A stretch of DNA of 36,452 nt from a virus: IMG/VR virus record IMGVR_UViG_3300032207_000453, positions 1-36,452 of that record; one strand, written 5' to 3'. The translations under genes and the position numbers were made by a program. Below are positions 6,507-14,868 of this stretch, piece by piece; position 1 is the first letter of the stretch, and each line of letters opens with the position of its first letter. The notes beneath the pieces are model-generated. The model was not told where the DNA came from, did no database searches, and saw nothing but the letters and a program-made list of their open reading frames with translations.

Positions 6507-8178
6507 AGATCTCTGCACTTTTAAGATCTTTTGCACCAATTTCAGGTGCTGCAGTTGCTTGAGCATCTGCTTCCATATCAGGTTCCATTACTGGTTGACC
6601 CAAATCACCACCTTCAGGTGCAAATGGCATTCCTGTTTGTGGATCAATTGTTGCTGGATCAGGAATAACTCCTGTCTTAATTTCTTTATCAATAAGTTTA
6701 TCCTGTTCAATGATTTCTTCATCAGTCTGACGAAGGATCTTTCTTCTTAGATAATCTTGAGAGAAATACTTACCGACATATGGTTCTGCAGTTGCAACCA
6801 TATTAAGTCTTTCAGTCATCAACTCAGTTTCTTTGAGTTCTGAGAAGTGATTATCATAAAGGAAATCATATTGAATATGCTCACTCATTGTCTCCCAGTC
6901 TTCTGGAGTACAAATATTCTTGAGAATAAGTTGAGTTTTAAGCATATCATTGAACATATTTGAGAATCTCTTTCTCAAACGTCCAACAAACTTTGTGAAC
7001 TTGAGTTCGTCCCTTAGAATTTCTGAAGAACGACCAAGATTGAAACCACTGTCACCATCCATTCTTGATGGTGGAACATTAAGTGATTGATATAGTTTTT
7101 TCTTAAAGTAATCAATATCTGTGATTTCACCAAGATTTTGACCACCAGGTAGAGTAGAAATTTCAGTTCCTCTACCACCTTCACGTCTTGGTAGCCAGAA
7201 ATCTTCTAGCATTGACATGAATTTTTTGTCATCACGAATCTCACCAGTACCCGCATCATATACGAGTTTGTTACGATATCTACTCATAACATCACGCAGA
7301 TATTGTTCTGCTTTCTGCTTAGGTAGATTACCAACATCAATGTAGAAAATTCTACGTTCTGGTGCTCTGGATAATCTGTAGATAACCAGAGAGTCCTCAA
7401 TCATTCTAAGTTGATTGAGAGACTTAATTGCTTTGTGAAGATATGATAGAGTTGATCCCTTATTTCTATCTACTAGTCCAGAAGTGCAATATGCAATAGC
7501 ATCTTTTGCAATTTTTACACCCTTGGCATCATTCATTCCACCAGCTGCCTGGTTTGGATACTGGAGTTTTGGTGTGTACATGAAGTATTCTTCTACTTCA
7601 GGGAACACATAATCCATTGGATCCTCAGTGTTCTTTCTAACTAGAACATTTGGATTACTCTTATCTTTCTTAGTTTTACGAACATAACGCATCTTCATTG
7701 CGTCGATGTAACGTAATTCTTGAATACCTTCTTGAGGTTTTTTGAGATCGATTACCTTGTGGTAATATAGTCTCCCATCAATGTACCAATTCCTATAGAT
7801 TTCGTGACACTTTTTATCAAAATCCAATAAATCTAGAATAGTTTTAAATTCTTCACGAATTTTTTTCTTAATGCCATCACTAGCATTTAGGTTTGATAAT
7901 TCAATCTTTACAGGTGAATCATCAGAATCAGAAACAATTGCTTCGTTTACAATATCCTCGATTGCACTATCTACTTCAGGATGTAGAGACATTTCTCTAT
8001 ATCTTCTAAGTAGATCAAACTCTGTTCGATATACACCTTCTATATCAACGTAAGACCCAAAAAATCCTGTACTCAAATAATGGTCAACCCCGTCCTCATT
8101 ATTTGGAGGAACGGGGGAGACGACTGACGGTGACTTTGGATCCGAATCTTCAATTGAAAATCCAAAAAGTCTGGACAT
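6505..8178 (-). CDS. gp20: Portal vertex protein gp20
   Basis: A 557-residue T4 gp20-type portal (T4: 524). Recognisable stretches include a YREMSLHPEVDSAIEDIVNE segment near 60-79, LYYHKVID, and PSRMDGDSGFNLGRSSEILR in the second half, followed by the DELKFTKFVGRLRKRFS helix. The ring of twelve sits at one capsid vertex, starts head assembly on the membrane, anchors the core, and is the docking site for terminase and later gp13/gp14. The last 60 residues are acidic, rich in Gly/Pro/Ala and look disordered. The start is the ATG at 8178 with a weak upstream RBS. An element CCTAAATA lies at 8201-8208. gp20 is a standard marker gene for cyanomyovirus diversity, so this copy can place the phage. 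Confidence 0.97.
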   Translation of the reverse strand: MSRLFGFSIEDSDPKSPSVVSPVPPNNEDGVDHYLSTGFFGSYVDIEGVYRTEFDLLRRYREMSLHPEVDSAIEDIVNEAIVSDSDDSPVKIELSNLNASDGIKKKIREEFKTILDLLDFDKKCHEIYRNWYIDGRLYYHKVIDLKKPQEGIQELRYIDAMKMRYVRKTKKDKSNPNVLVRKNTEDPMDYVFPEVEEYFMYTPKLQYPNQAAGGMNDAKGVKIAKDAIAYCTSGLVDRNKGSTLSYLHKAIKSLNQLRMIEDSLVIYRLSRAPERRIFYIDVGNLPKQKAEQYLRDVMSRYRNKLVYDAGTGEIRDDKKFMSMLEDFWLPRREGGRGTEISTLPGGQNLGEITDIDYFKKKLYQSLNVPPSRMDGDSGFNLGRSSEILRDELKFTKFVGRLRKRFSNMFNDMLKTQLILKNICTPEDWETMSEHIQYDFLYDNHFSELKETELMTERLNMVATAEPYVGKYFSQDYLRRKILRQTDEEIIEQDKLIDKEIKTGVIPDPATIDPQTGMPFAPEGGDLGQPVMEPDMEADAQATAAPEIGAKDLKSAEI

Positions 8179-8200
8179 AATTTAACTGCTAAGTTTTATC

Positions 8201-8208
8201 TATTTAGG
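8201..8208 (-). promoter_or_regulatory. Late promoter-like element before gp20
   Basis: CCTAAATA on the minus strand in the 36-base gap between gp19 and gp20. It keeps the TAAATA core but differs at the first two positions of the T4 consensus. Confidence 0.5.
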
Positions 8209-8214
8209 TAGATA

Positions 8215-8862
8215 TTACCTGAGGGTTCCAGGACCACCTACCATTTCAAAGTACTGAACTTGGAATTCGACGGTGAATTCTTCGATAGTATCTGAGGTAT
8301 CATAGGAAAGATCAATTGCAGAGACATTAGTTGGGAAAATGTCAATGAAATTGTAAGTTCTTAGAACGGTGCTATCACCACTTCCTGAAGAACCACCACC
8401 AGGACCAGCAGTATCAACCTTGTCACGAACTTTGGTTCCTTCAAGTTTGTCGGATCTACCAAGTTGATGAACAGTTGCATTCCTCATATAAGAGGTTGGG
8501 TTGACTGCACCAGTTGCGTTATCAAGTTTGGAGAGTAAGTTCATCCATGCCTCGAAAGCATGTCTGATCTTGAAGTCTTCATCGTTGATGATCGTAACAG
8601 TCCAGGTATCGAAGGTGCGGTCTCCCGCAACCTTCAGTGTTCTACCTCTGAAAGGAATTTCAATTGCTGCAACGTTAGATGCAGGAAGTTGTGCTGATTT
8701 ACAGAAGAATCTAAAATCAACTTTCTCTTCAGATCCCCAGAAGGACTTTACCTCTGCTGGGAAATCATCAAGCTGCACCTCAAAGATATTAGGTCTTGCA
8801 CCACCACCTGCAAGCCTAGTCTTAAATGAGGAGAGATTTTTGAGTGTTGGATTGTTTGCCAT
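8215..8862 (-). CDS. gp19: Tail tube protein gp19
   Basis: A 215-residue tail-tube subunit (T4 gp19: 163) with family landmarks: QLPASNVAAIEIPFRGR at about 58-74, INDEDFKIRHAFEAWM at 92-107, and NFIDIFPTNVSAIDLSYD at 171-188. It stacks as hexameric rings inside the gp18 sheath and carries DNA during ejection. Compared with T4 it has an added loop at about 139-166, rich in Lys/Asp and then Gly/Ser. Its order (18, 19, 20) is the T4 order. RBS AGGGAG sits 11 bases before the ATG, and TATAAATT, one base off the late consensus, lies at 8885-8892. Confidence 0.95.
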   Translation of the reverse strand: MANNPTLKNLSSFKTRLAGGGARPNIFEVQLDDFPAEVKSFWGSEEKVDFRFFCKSAQLPASNVAAIEIPFRGRTLKVAGDRTFDTWTVTIINDEDFKIRHAFEAWMNLLSKLDNATGAVNPTSYMRNATVHQLGRSDKLEGTKVRDKVDTAGPGGGSSGSGDSTVLRTYNFIDIFPTNVSAIDLSYDTSDTIEEFTVEFQVQYFEMVGGPGTLR

Positions 8863-8884
8863 TTTAGTTTAAGCTCCCTAATTA

Positions 8885-8892
8885 AATTTATA
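8885..8892 (-). promoter_or_regulatory. Late promoter-like element before gp19
   Basis: TATAAATT on the minus strand (one mismatch at the last position), within the 41-base gp18-gp19 gap. Confidence 0.65.
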
Positions 8893-8903
8893 AAAAACGA
8901 ATA

Positions 8904-11060
8904 TCAAACTCTGCCAGCAACTTCCTCAAAGCTAACACCTGTGCGTGTTGCAACAAATGTTAGAGTGACGTAGTTGATTGACTTTGTAGGCTTGAGGAAA
9001 ATGTCAGCCCTGAATTCATTGTTGTCAATGATGTCGGGAGTGTTATTGGATTCATCACAAACAACTAGGAATCCGTAGAGACCTCTCTTTGCTTGAACAT
9101 CACGTAGGTATGGTTCAACAATGTTGATGAAGTTTGCTCTTGTGATCTCATCGTTGAGTTCAAAGAGTTGTGCATCACCAGCACTCTTGAGTGCTTGCTC
9201 GACTGTGAGGAACAGACGACGAACGTTGATTCTGTCGAATGCGGAGTTGTAACCGAGTGCGGTTTTATCACCAAAGAGGATGATTCCAGTTCCAGGAGAA
9301 TTGATGATGGAGTTAATTCTCTTAGGATAGAGACGATCTCTTTGTGCCTTGGATGGATTGTATGCAAGTTTAATTGCACTATTCAGAACACCTCTCTGCT
9401 GACCAGCAGGTGAGAACCAAGGATATGCTTCAATTGAAGTTCTTACACATAGACCAGCAACGTCTGCGTTAGTTGGAACGTAACGGAATCTGTTGTTGAA
9501 TCTATCAAACATGTACTTGTATCCAGTATCAAAGATCGCATAAGAAGAGGATGAAAGTGGTGCGAAGAACTCTAGAATATTAGTTGTTTGAGTGTTGGAA
9601 TCAGCAATGTCAACAACATCAGCACGATGAGGAGAAATTACTGCAACACAATCCTTTCTAAGTTCTGCGATTGCAATGAGTTCAGCTGCTTTTGCTTGAG
9701 ACTCATACTTGGTTGAGCAACCTGGTCCCATGATTAGATAATCAACTGGGAATTCTTCATCATTTCTGAAGAGTCTGTATGAAGTAACAAGATCTCCAAG
9801 AGTTGCCTTCATTCTCTGTGAACCAGATGCATAATCTTTACCACCTTTTAGTTGATAGGTGATATTACCGACAGATGCGAAGTTAACATCTTGTGCATTC
9901 TGACCCCAAAGTCCATCAGCAGTAGAAATTCCTGCTTTAGTCTGTGCAACATCTTCGTTTCCACTTCCGTCAGAAACATTGTCACCAACGTAGATGTATT
10001 CGGAGAAGTCTGCAAGATACTGAGTGTAGTAGATCTTCTGTGGAGAGTTGACTGCAGAAACTGCATCCAATGCCTTAGAAAGACCAACGTGCTTTTCAAG
10101 AACGTTTGCTTTGATTCCAGTTACAGTGCCATAATCATCGATGACTGCAACGTGCAATTCATCAGAATGTCCATTTCTTTCATTAACATAGTTACTAGTT
10201 CCAGGTTTTGGTGCAATCTGACTCCAATAGATAAGACCATTATCTAGAGGAATGGTTTGTTGATCGTACCAATCTGTTCTTGCAGTAACAGTTGCAGCAG
10301 CACCAGCACCGATTTGAATTTCACCAGCACTAGCACCTATATCAGCAGTTGCTGGGAACTGGTTTGCTTCAGCTTCTGCATAATCGATGTTAGTTGTAAC
10401 TCCAGAAACAGTTCTGGAATTTACCTTAACTGTAATGGAAGTTCCATCAATTTCGGTAACAACACCGTTTAGTGTTCCACCAGATAGTGCTGAAGTTGAA
10501 CCTCCAGAAACTAGAACTTCATCGTTGAATGTGTAAGTAACAGCAGCACCAACAGAAACACCAGTTGCATCTGAAACAGTTAGGATTTGGTCTCCTCTGT
10601 CGTCGATGAAAGCAACTTTTAGGTCATTTGCCCACTCACCAGGAGTTTTAGCTGCATATGCATAACCTGCCACTTCATCTGCGTGGTTTAGGTTATAGTC
10701 GTCGATATTTTTAATTTTTAGTGATGCATCTCCAACAGATGAGGTTACTTGATCAGCAGCAATTGCTGCGTTAGCATTGACTAGATTAGTACCATCTGTT
10801 CTTACTACCTTTAGGACTCCTCCATAAGATAGGAAAGATGATGCTGACATCCAGTACTCATACTGACTATCTGTTGAAATTGGCTTACCGAAATTTTCGA
10901 TAAGTTGTTGCTCAGTTGAAATATCAATTGGGTAATCGATTGGACCGATTGCAAATGGTGCAGCAATAGCACCAATATTATCTAAAACATTATCAGCTCT
11001 TCCAACAGTTAAGTCAACCTCTCGGATTAATACTCCAGGAGATAATTGAGGAGTCGCCAT
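8904..11060 (-). CDS. gp18: Contractile tail sheath protein gp18
   Basis: A 718-residue T4 gp18-type sheath subunit (T4: 659). The start MATPQLSPGVLIREVDLT is typical of contractile sheath proteins. The C-terminal third (from about residue 500) holds the conserved inner domain: YKYMFDRFNNRFRYVPTNAD, AYPWFSPAGQQRGVL, a GTGIILFGDKTA strand, RRLFLTVEQALK and a final TFVATRTGVSFEEV. The middle (about 110-400) is the surface-exposed, variable part with short Gly/Ser/Thr repeats. Sheath contraction drives the gp19 tube through the cell envelope. RBS GGAGAAA is just before the ATG, and AATAAATA at 11094-11101 is the likely late promoter. Confidence 0.97.
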   Translation of the reverse strand: MATPQLSPGVLIREVDLTVGRADNVLDNIGAIAAPFAIGPIDYPIDISTEQQLIENFGKPISTDSQYEYWMSASSFLSYGGVLKVVRTDGTNLVNANAAIAADQVTSSVGDASLKIKNIDDYNLNHADEVAGYAYAAKTPGEWANDLKVAFIDDRGDQILTVSDATGVSVGAAVTYTFNDEVLVSGGSTSALSGGTLNGVVTEIDGTSITVKVNSRTVSGVTTNIDYAEAEANQFPATADIGASAGEIQIGAGAAATVTARTDWYDQQTIPLDNGLIYWSQIAPKPGTSNYVNERNGHSDELHVAVIDDYGTVTGIKANVLEKHVGLSKALDAVSAVNSPQKIYYTQYLADFSEYIYVGDNVSDGSGNEDVAQTKAGISTADGLWGQNAQDVNFASVGNITYQLKGGKDYASGSQRMKATLGDLVTSYRLFRNDEEFPVDYLIMGPGCSTKYESQAKAAELIAIAELRKDCVAVISPHRADVVDIADSNTQTTNILEFFAPLSSSSYAIFDTGYKYMFDRFNNRFRYVPTNADVAGLCVRTSIEAYPWFSPAGQQRGVLNSAIKLAYNPSKAQRDRLYPKRINSIINSPGTGIILFGDKTALGYNSAFDRINVRRLFLTVEQALKSAGDAQLFELNDEITRANFINIVEPYLRDVQAKRGLYGFLVVCDESNNTPDIIDNNEFRADIFLKPTKSINYVTLTFVATRTGVSFEEVAGRV

Positions 11061-11093
11061 GTTTTTCTCCGTGTGTTCAGTTTATCTAAAAAA

Positions 11094-11101
11094 TATTTAT
11101 T
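11094..11101 (-). promoter_or_regulatory. Late promoter-like element before gp18
   Basis: AATAAATA on the minus strand in the 77-base gap before gp18, 34 bases upstream of the ATG; one mismatch from the T4 consensus. Confidence 0.7.
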
Positions 11102-11137
11102 AAAAAGCTACTTTTCATGTGGGAAACTGGACGTGAA

Positions 11138-11359
11138 CTACCAATCTGGATATTCCCATAGGTTATCACTCTTTTTACTTTTCATAATTCTTTTTATCGT
11201 ACATTCTTTACACTCATATGAATATGAAGATGCTACTGGTCCTCTATCTTTACGAGTTCTATAAAACTCACCTACAAGATTCTTAGATTGACCACAAACT
11301 CTACACTCTCTTTCATATAATAGCAGATGTCCTAATTTAATCTGCTCATCAAAATCCAT
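11138..11359 (-). CDS. Small four-cysteine zinc-binding protein
   Basis: A 73-residue protein beginning MDFDEQIKLG. Cys19-x2-Cys22 (ECRVCG) and Cys50-x2-Cys53 (ECKEC) form a CxxC-x27-CxxC pattern that should bind one zinc ion. The spacing recalls the tetra-cysteine site of T4 endonuclease VII, but the HxxH / DHDH catalytic part of that nuclease is absent. It is therefore not a credible nuclease from sequence alone. I chose the ATG whose A is the last base of the gp17 stop (TGATG); a GTG five codons upstream would overlap gp17 more. Overlap with gp17 suggests coupled translation. A role in packaging, late transcription or DNA binding is open. Confidence 0.75.
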   Translation of the reverse strand: MDFDEQIKLGHLLLYERECRVCGQSKNLVGEFYRTRKDRGPVASSYSYECKECTIKRIMKSKKSDNLWEYPDW

Positions 11360-13011
11360 CACTGATAGTCCCACATATATGACATGTCACCATACTCACC
11401 AATAGATGCATTTGACCAACGATCTCCTTGTGCATCAACAAAACTAGTATCTTCTAAACCATCAGACATAAATCCAAATGGTGCCATATCTTGTTCGATT
11501 TGATTCTTCTGCTCTTCATATAATCTCTTACGAACATCCTGGTCAGTCAATTCTTTGAAGTAGTCCATCTGAACCAACCATGCATAGATGACAAGACACA
11601 TTGCTAAGTCATCATTACATCCTTCTTCTGCTTCAAATGAATTGTGCTTTGAGATAAAGGTAGTCAGTTCAGCAATAATCTCATAGTCATTGAAAATTAG
11701 TTTATCTTCCTCAATCAAAGTTTTGAGGTTGAGTGATCCAACCTTCTTAACAGTCTTGGACATCTTGACACCTAGTTGTGTCTTCTTACCAGAAAATCCT
11801 TGGCCAACAATCTGTCCTGCTCTACCTCGCATAGAACACATCAACAGATTCTGATACTCAAGATCATATTGCAGAATTGCTGCTACTTGATCTCCAATGT
11901 CATTTACTTCGCATAGAATATATGCACTATTATAATTCTTTGCTACCTCATAGATTACATTGGGAAACAGCATCGGTTTGATGTCATTGTTTCTATATTT
12001 TGCTACAACTCTATGAGGAAATTCTGTAATATCAACCACAACAAATGCAGAGTAGTCTTCTCCAACTCCTCTTGCAACGTCAACAGTCATCACATAATCG
12101 TGATTCTCTAAAGCAGGTTGATATACATCCAAACCCGCATTCTTGTTCATCGGTGCATCATACACCAATGTTCTTAATTTACTTGGAGCAATGAGTGTAT
12201 CAACAGATCCTAGGAACTCACATTCAAACTCAACTTTGAACTGCTGCTCAGAAGTGTTTGCAATAGTCTGTTCTTTCCACTTTGCATCTCTACCAGGAAC
12301 TTCTGACCAGTGAACATCAGTATGGACATATTCATTTTTACCTTTCTCCGCATCGTGCCACATACGGTAGAAGTGGTTCATACCGTGTGGAGTAGAAACG
12401 ATGATTACCTTCGTTGACTTACCAGACGTAATAGTAGGATAAACAGAGGCAAAGAACGAGTCAGCAATGTGATTTGGGACGAACGCGAACTCGTCGAGAA
12501 AGAGGATGTTGAACGACATACCTCGGACAGCACTTGCAGATGTAGAAGCTGCCAATATCTTACTGCCATTTTCTAATTCCAAACTACCTTTGTTCCAGGA
12601 TATAATACCCTGCTGCATCCATCGTGGCAAGTTCTCATATGCAGTCTGTAACCTATCGAGAAGTTCTCGGGCAGTTGCTGCTTTGTTTGCCAGGATGCCA
12701 ATATTTACACTGTCATTGAATACTGCATAATGAAGCAGATAAGACACACACGTTGTAGACTTACCAGTCTGTCGTGGCATCTTACAGATATTAAATCTGT
12801 TCTTATGAAATCTATTGACTAACTTTTCCTGAAAGTCATACATCTTGAATGGTTGGAGACCATGATCAAGAGTAACGATCTGAACGTAATTCTTTGCAAA
12901 ATATACGGGATCTTCTTTACATTTAATAAACTCCTCAATCTGTTCTTTCGTGAACTCTTGAGGTGTATTTGCTTTTTTTAGATTAGGATTACCAAGATAT
13001 ACGTCACTCAT
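11359..13011 (-). CDS. gp17: Terminase large subunit gp17 (packaging ATPase-nuclease)
   Basis: A 550-residue terminase motor (T4: 610). The ATPase half shows Walker A MPRQTGKST (78-86), Walker B ILFLDEF (169-175, with the catalytic Glu next to the Asp) and coupling motif STPHG (206-210). The RNase H-like nuclease half shows MTVDVARG with Asp311, an acidic ILCEVND block (Glu368/Asp371) and NDDLAMCLVI with Asp467/Asp468. These match the T4 triad Asp401, Glu458, Asp542 in order. It docks on gp20, cuts concatemeric DNA and pumps it into the head. Unlike T4, its partner gp16 is not adjacent but lies about 8.5 kb upstream. The RBS is GGGATAA, formed by the end of the preceding 89-residue gene. Confidence 0.97.
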   Translation of the reverse strand: MSDVYLGNPNLKKANTPQEFTKEQIEEFIKCKEDPVYFAKNYVQIVTLDHGLQPFKMYDFQEKLVNRFHKNRFNICKMPRQTGKSTTCVSYLLHYAVFNDSVNIGILANKAATARELLDRLQTAYENLPRWMQQGIISWNKGSLELENGSKILAASTSASAVRGMSFNILFLDEFAFVPNHIADSFFASVYPTITSGKSTKVIIVSTPHGMNHFYRMWHDAEKGKNEYVHTDVHWSEVPGRDAKWKEQTIANTSEQQFKVEFECEFLGSVDTLIAPSKLRTLVYDAPMNKNAGLDVYQPALENHDYVMTVDVARGVGEDYSAFVVVDITEFPHRVVAKYRNNDIKPMLFPNVIYEVAKNYNSAYILCEVNDIGDQVAAILQYDLEYQNLLMCSMRGRAGQIVGQGFSGKKTQLGVKMSKTVKKVGSLNLKTLIEEDKLIFNDYEIIAELTTFISKHNSFEAEEGCNDDLAMCLVIYAWLVQMDYFKELTDQDVRKRLYEEQKNQIEQDMAPFGFMSDGLEDTSFVDAQGDRWSNASIGEYGDMSYMWDYQ

Positions 13012-13017
13012 AAAATA

Positions 13018-13287
13018 TTATCCCAAATGTGCGATACTTGTAGCATAGATGTCAGTCACTGCTGCTTCTGTTTCCACAGTATCTGTGCGTTCTTTCTGAA
13101 CCACAATAGGTCTATGTGGAGCAACATAAACACTTCCGAGAACAGTGCCACCAGAGTTCTTGATAGTTACCAAGTGTGCGTTACCACCAGCATGGTTATG
13201 CTGAAGAAGAATTCTCTCACCACTATCAATGTTGTCAGCAGTGTTTGTTAATTGGGTTGCTTCACCGAGAAGTTTTACTACGTTCAT
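13018..13287 (-). CDS. 89-residue beta-rich protein, paralog of 6002-6271
   Basis: Predicted all-beta, with the core strands ERILLQHNH, HLVTIKNSGGTVLGSVYVAP and IVVQKERTD and a C-terminal ATSIAHLG. The length is identical to the protein encoded at 6002-6271 and the pattern (Gly-Thr-hydrophobic-Gly-Ser, then beta, then Lys-rich turn) aligns without large gaps in the second half. Overall identity is low, so the duplication is old. The start ATG lies 1 base beyond the TGA of the 516-residue gene, and the stop is 6 bases before gp17. Co-translation with gp17 is likely. Role unknown; a capsid-surface or packaging accessory is a guess from context. Confidence 0.78.
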   Translation of the reverse strand: MNVVKLLGEATQLTNTADNIDSGERILLQHNHAGGNAHLVTIKNSGGTVLGSVYVAPHRPIVVQKERTDTVETEAAVTDIYATSIAHLG

Positions 13288-13288
13288 A

Positions 13289-14839
13289 TCAGCAATTCCA
13301 AGCTCTAAGGGACTTATTGATTCTGCTATCTGGATCGTTAGCAGTTTTGGCAGAAGTAAGTTTCTTCTTCATACCTTTCATTCTTGCACAGAATGATGCT
13401 CTTCTTTTATTGCCCTTCTTCTTAGAAGGTGCTTTTAGATCAGAACCAGGATTCTCTCTTTCATAGGACTTACGTCCTTTTTCATTTAGACCACCAGACT
13501 CAGACTTACCTGCTTTCTTAGTCCAAGCAGCACCCTCAGAAACTTGTAGGAATTGCTCACCTGGTTTTACGTTAGCAATTTCCATATATCTGACTCTACC
13601 ATCAGGATAGACTTTCTGAACTTCAAGTTCAACTTCTTTTCTGGTAGGTCTCTTTGCTTGTGGGAAGAACATCTTGAGAGAATATCCTTTTCCTCTCCAA
13701 GTAACCATAACAAAGAAGATGTTACCAGTTTTTGCAGGAACTCTTACTGCTTCTTCAATTTCTACACCCTCACACTCGCAAGGATCGCAACTGCAATATG
13801 GACAAACCTCATCTTTTCTTTCTTCTGGTTCTACTTCCTCTTTGGGTACACAGTTGGGAACCATTTTACCACCCTTCTTTTTCATACCCACTTGCTTGTG
13901 ACTATCCCAGCAAGGATCATTATCACCACCATTCTTTGCTTCACCAAGATCTACTTCTTCTTTTCTGGTCTTCTTCTTTTTAACGCAGTTTGGATATCTC
14001 TTACCAAACATGGTCTTCATACCCTTCTTCTCATAACCATCCCAGCAATCTTCGTTGAATAGTTCTGATCTCCAATCAGAGTATTCTTCTTTCTTAGTGC
14101 TATTGCCCCAATTAGCAGCACCAACCTTACGACACTTAACTAGTGCTCCAGATGCATACGCAGAAGGCCATACAGAATAACGAGACTTGACCTTATGGTA
14201 GCAAGCATCTTTTGATCCACTACCTTTGCCTTTCTTATCTTTAGCCTCAGTCATTGCTTCAAGATCATAAGTCTCATATGACTCGATAGGTGGTGCTTTT
14301 GATTCCATTGGTTTTGTCTCGATAACGTCTTGTATTACTGCAAATGTCTCACCATATGCATCAGTGAGTTCAACATCTTCTTTTACCTTTTTCTTTGGTT
14401 TATCGGTTGAAACATAAGTTGGTTTAGCAGCACCTGATTTTTGTTGTTGACCAGGATCTGCTTTCTTCTTTCTTCTAGCAGCAGAAAGTCTTTCCTTTTT
14501 ACTCATGCTTGCACGTTTTGATGAAGAAACACACTTTGGAGTTCCTTCACCTGGTTCATCACTCGCACAGGTTCCACCTGTTACTACATTGACCCATCCA
14601 CCTTTACCATCTTTAGATTTGGATCCTTTGAACCACTTGTGAAGAGTTCCTTCACTCACCCCGCCACCATTTTCACCACCATTACCTTCAGAAGACTCAC
14701 CATTTCCATTCTCTTTCTTAGTCTCTTCATCATCCTTTTCAATCATTCCACCACGACCCACATGCCAACCGACAGGAATTTTCTTACACTTCTTGTCGGT
14801 ATAGCACCAGTAATATCCTGGTTTGCAGGTCTTTGCCAT
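13289..14839 (-). CDS. Modular basic Cys-rich phage protein, possible processed core protein
   Basis: A 516-residue Lys-rich protein that reads as a chain of short modules: an N-terminal CKPGYYWCYTDKKCKK (5-20); a basic segment HKWFKGSKSKDGKGGW to STD (67-146); a Cys-Tyr-His-Lys module with VWPSAYASGALVKCRKVG (213-240); two copies of CWDxxxxxGMK...PNCV (265-286 and 310-331); a CPYCSCDPCEC knuckle (346-356); a beta segment around MVTWRGKGYSLKMFF (378-392); and a C-terminal DUF6321-like domain (from about 448, ending RINKSLRAWNC). The single modules recur in many marine phage proteins, as far as I recall. Between modules lie VSE63-G, MTE198-A, LGE300-A, IEE363-A and VSE435-G, all resembling gp21 sites. 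A role as injected or core DNA-binding peptides is inference. Late-like CTAAATAA lies upstream. Confidence 0.8.
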   Translation of the reverse strand: MAKTCKPGYYWCYTDKKCKKIPVGWHVGRGGMIEKDDEETKKENGNGESSEGNGGENGGGVSEGTLHKWFKGSKSKDGKGGWVNVVTGGTCASDEPGEGTPKCVSSSKRASMSKKERLSAARRKKKADPGQQQKSGAAKPTYVSTDKPKKKVKEDVELTDAYGETFAVIQDVIETKPMESKAPPIESYETYDLEAMTEAKDKKGKGSGSKDACYHKVKSRYSVWPSAYASGALVKCRKVGAANWGNSTKKEEYSDWRSELFNEDCWDGYEKKGMKTMFGKRYPNCVKKKKTRKEEVDLGEAKNGGDNDPCWDSHKQVGMKKKGGKMVPNCVPKEEVEPEERKDEVCPYCSCDPCECEGVEIEEAVRVPAKTGNIFFVMVTWRGKGYSLKMFFPQAKRPTRKEVELEVQKVYPDGRVRYMEIANVKPGEQFLQVSEGAAWTKKAGKSESGGLNEKGRKSYERENPGSDLKAPSKKKGNKRRASFCARMKGMKKKLTSAKTANDPDSRINKSLRAWNC

Positions 14840-14860
14840 GATATCTATATCTCGATAAAA

Positions 14861-14868
14861 TTATTTAG
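14861..14868 (-). promoter_or_regulatory. Late promoter-like element before the 516-residue gene
   Basis: CTAAATAA on the minus strand, overlapping the TAA stop of the 712-residue fibre gene and 22 bases before the ATG at 14839. Keeps the TAAATA core only. Confidence 0.5.

Noticed and set aside
11138-11374. GTG start five codons upstream for the zinc protein
   Set aside because: The ATG in the TGATG overlap with gp17 is the usual coupled start in this genome; the GTG gives no extra conserved motif.
13553-14062. Plus-strand 169-residue hydrophobic frame that looks membrane-like
   Set aside because: Hydrophobicity results from antisense Lys/Glu codons of the 516-residue gene; no plus-strand promoter or RBS.
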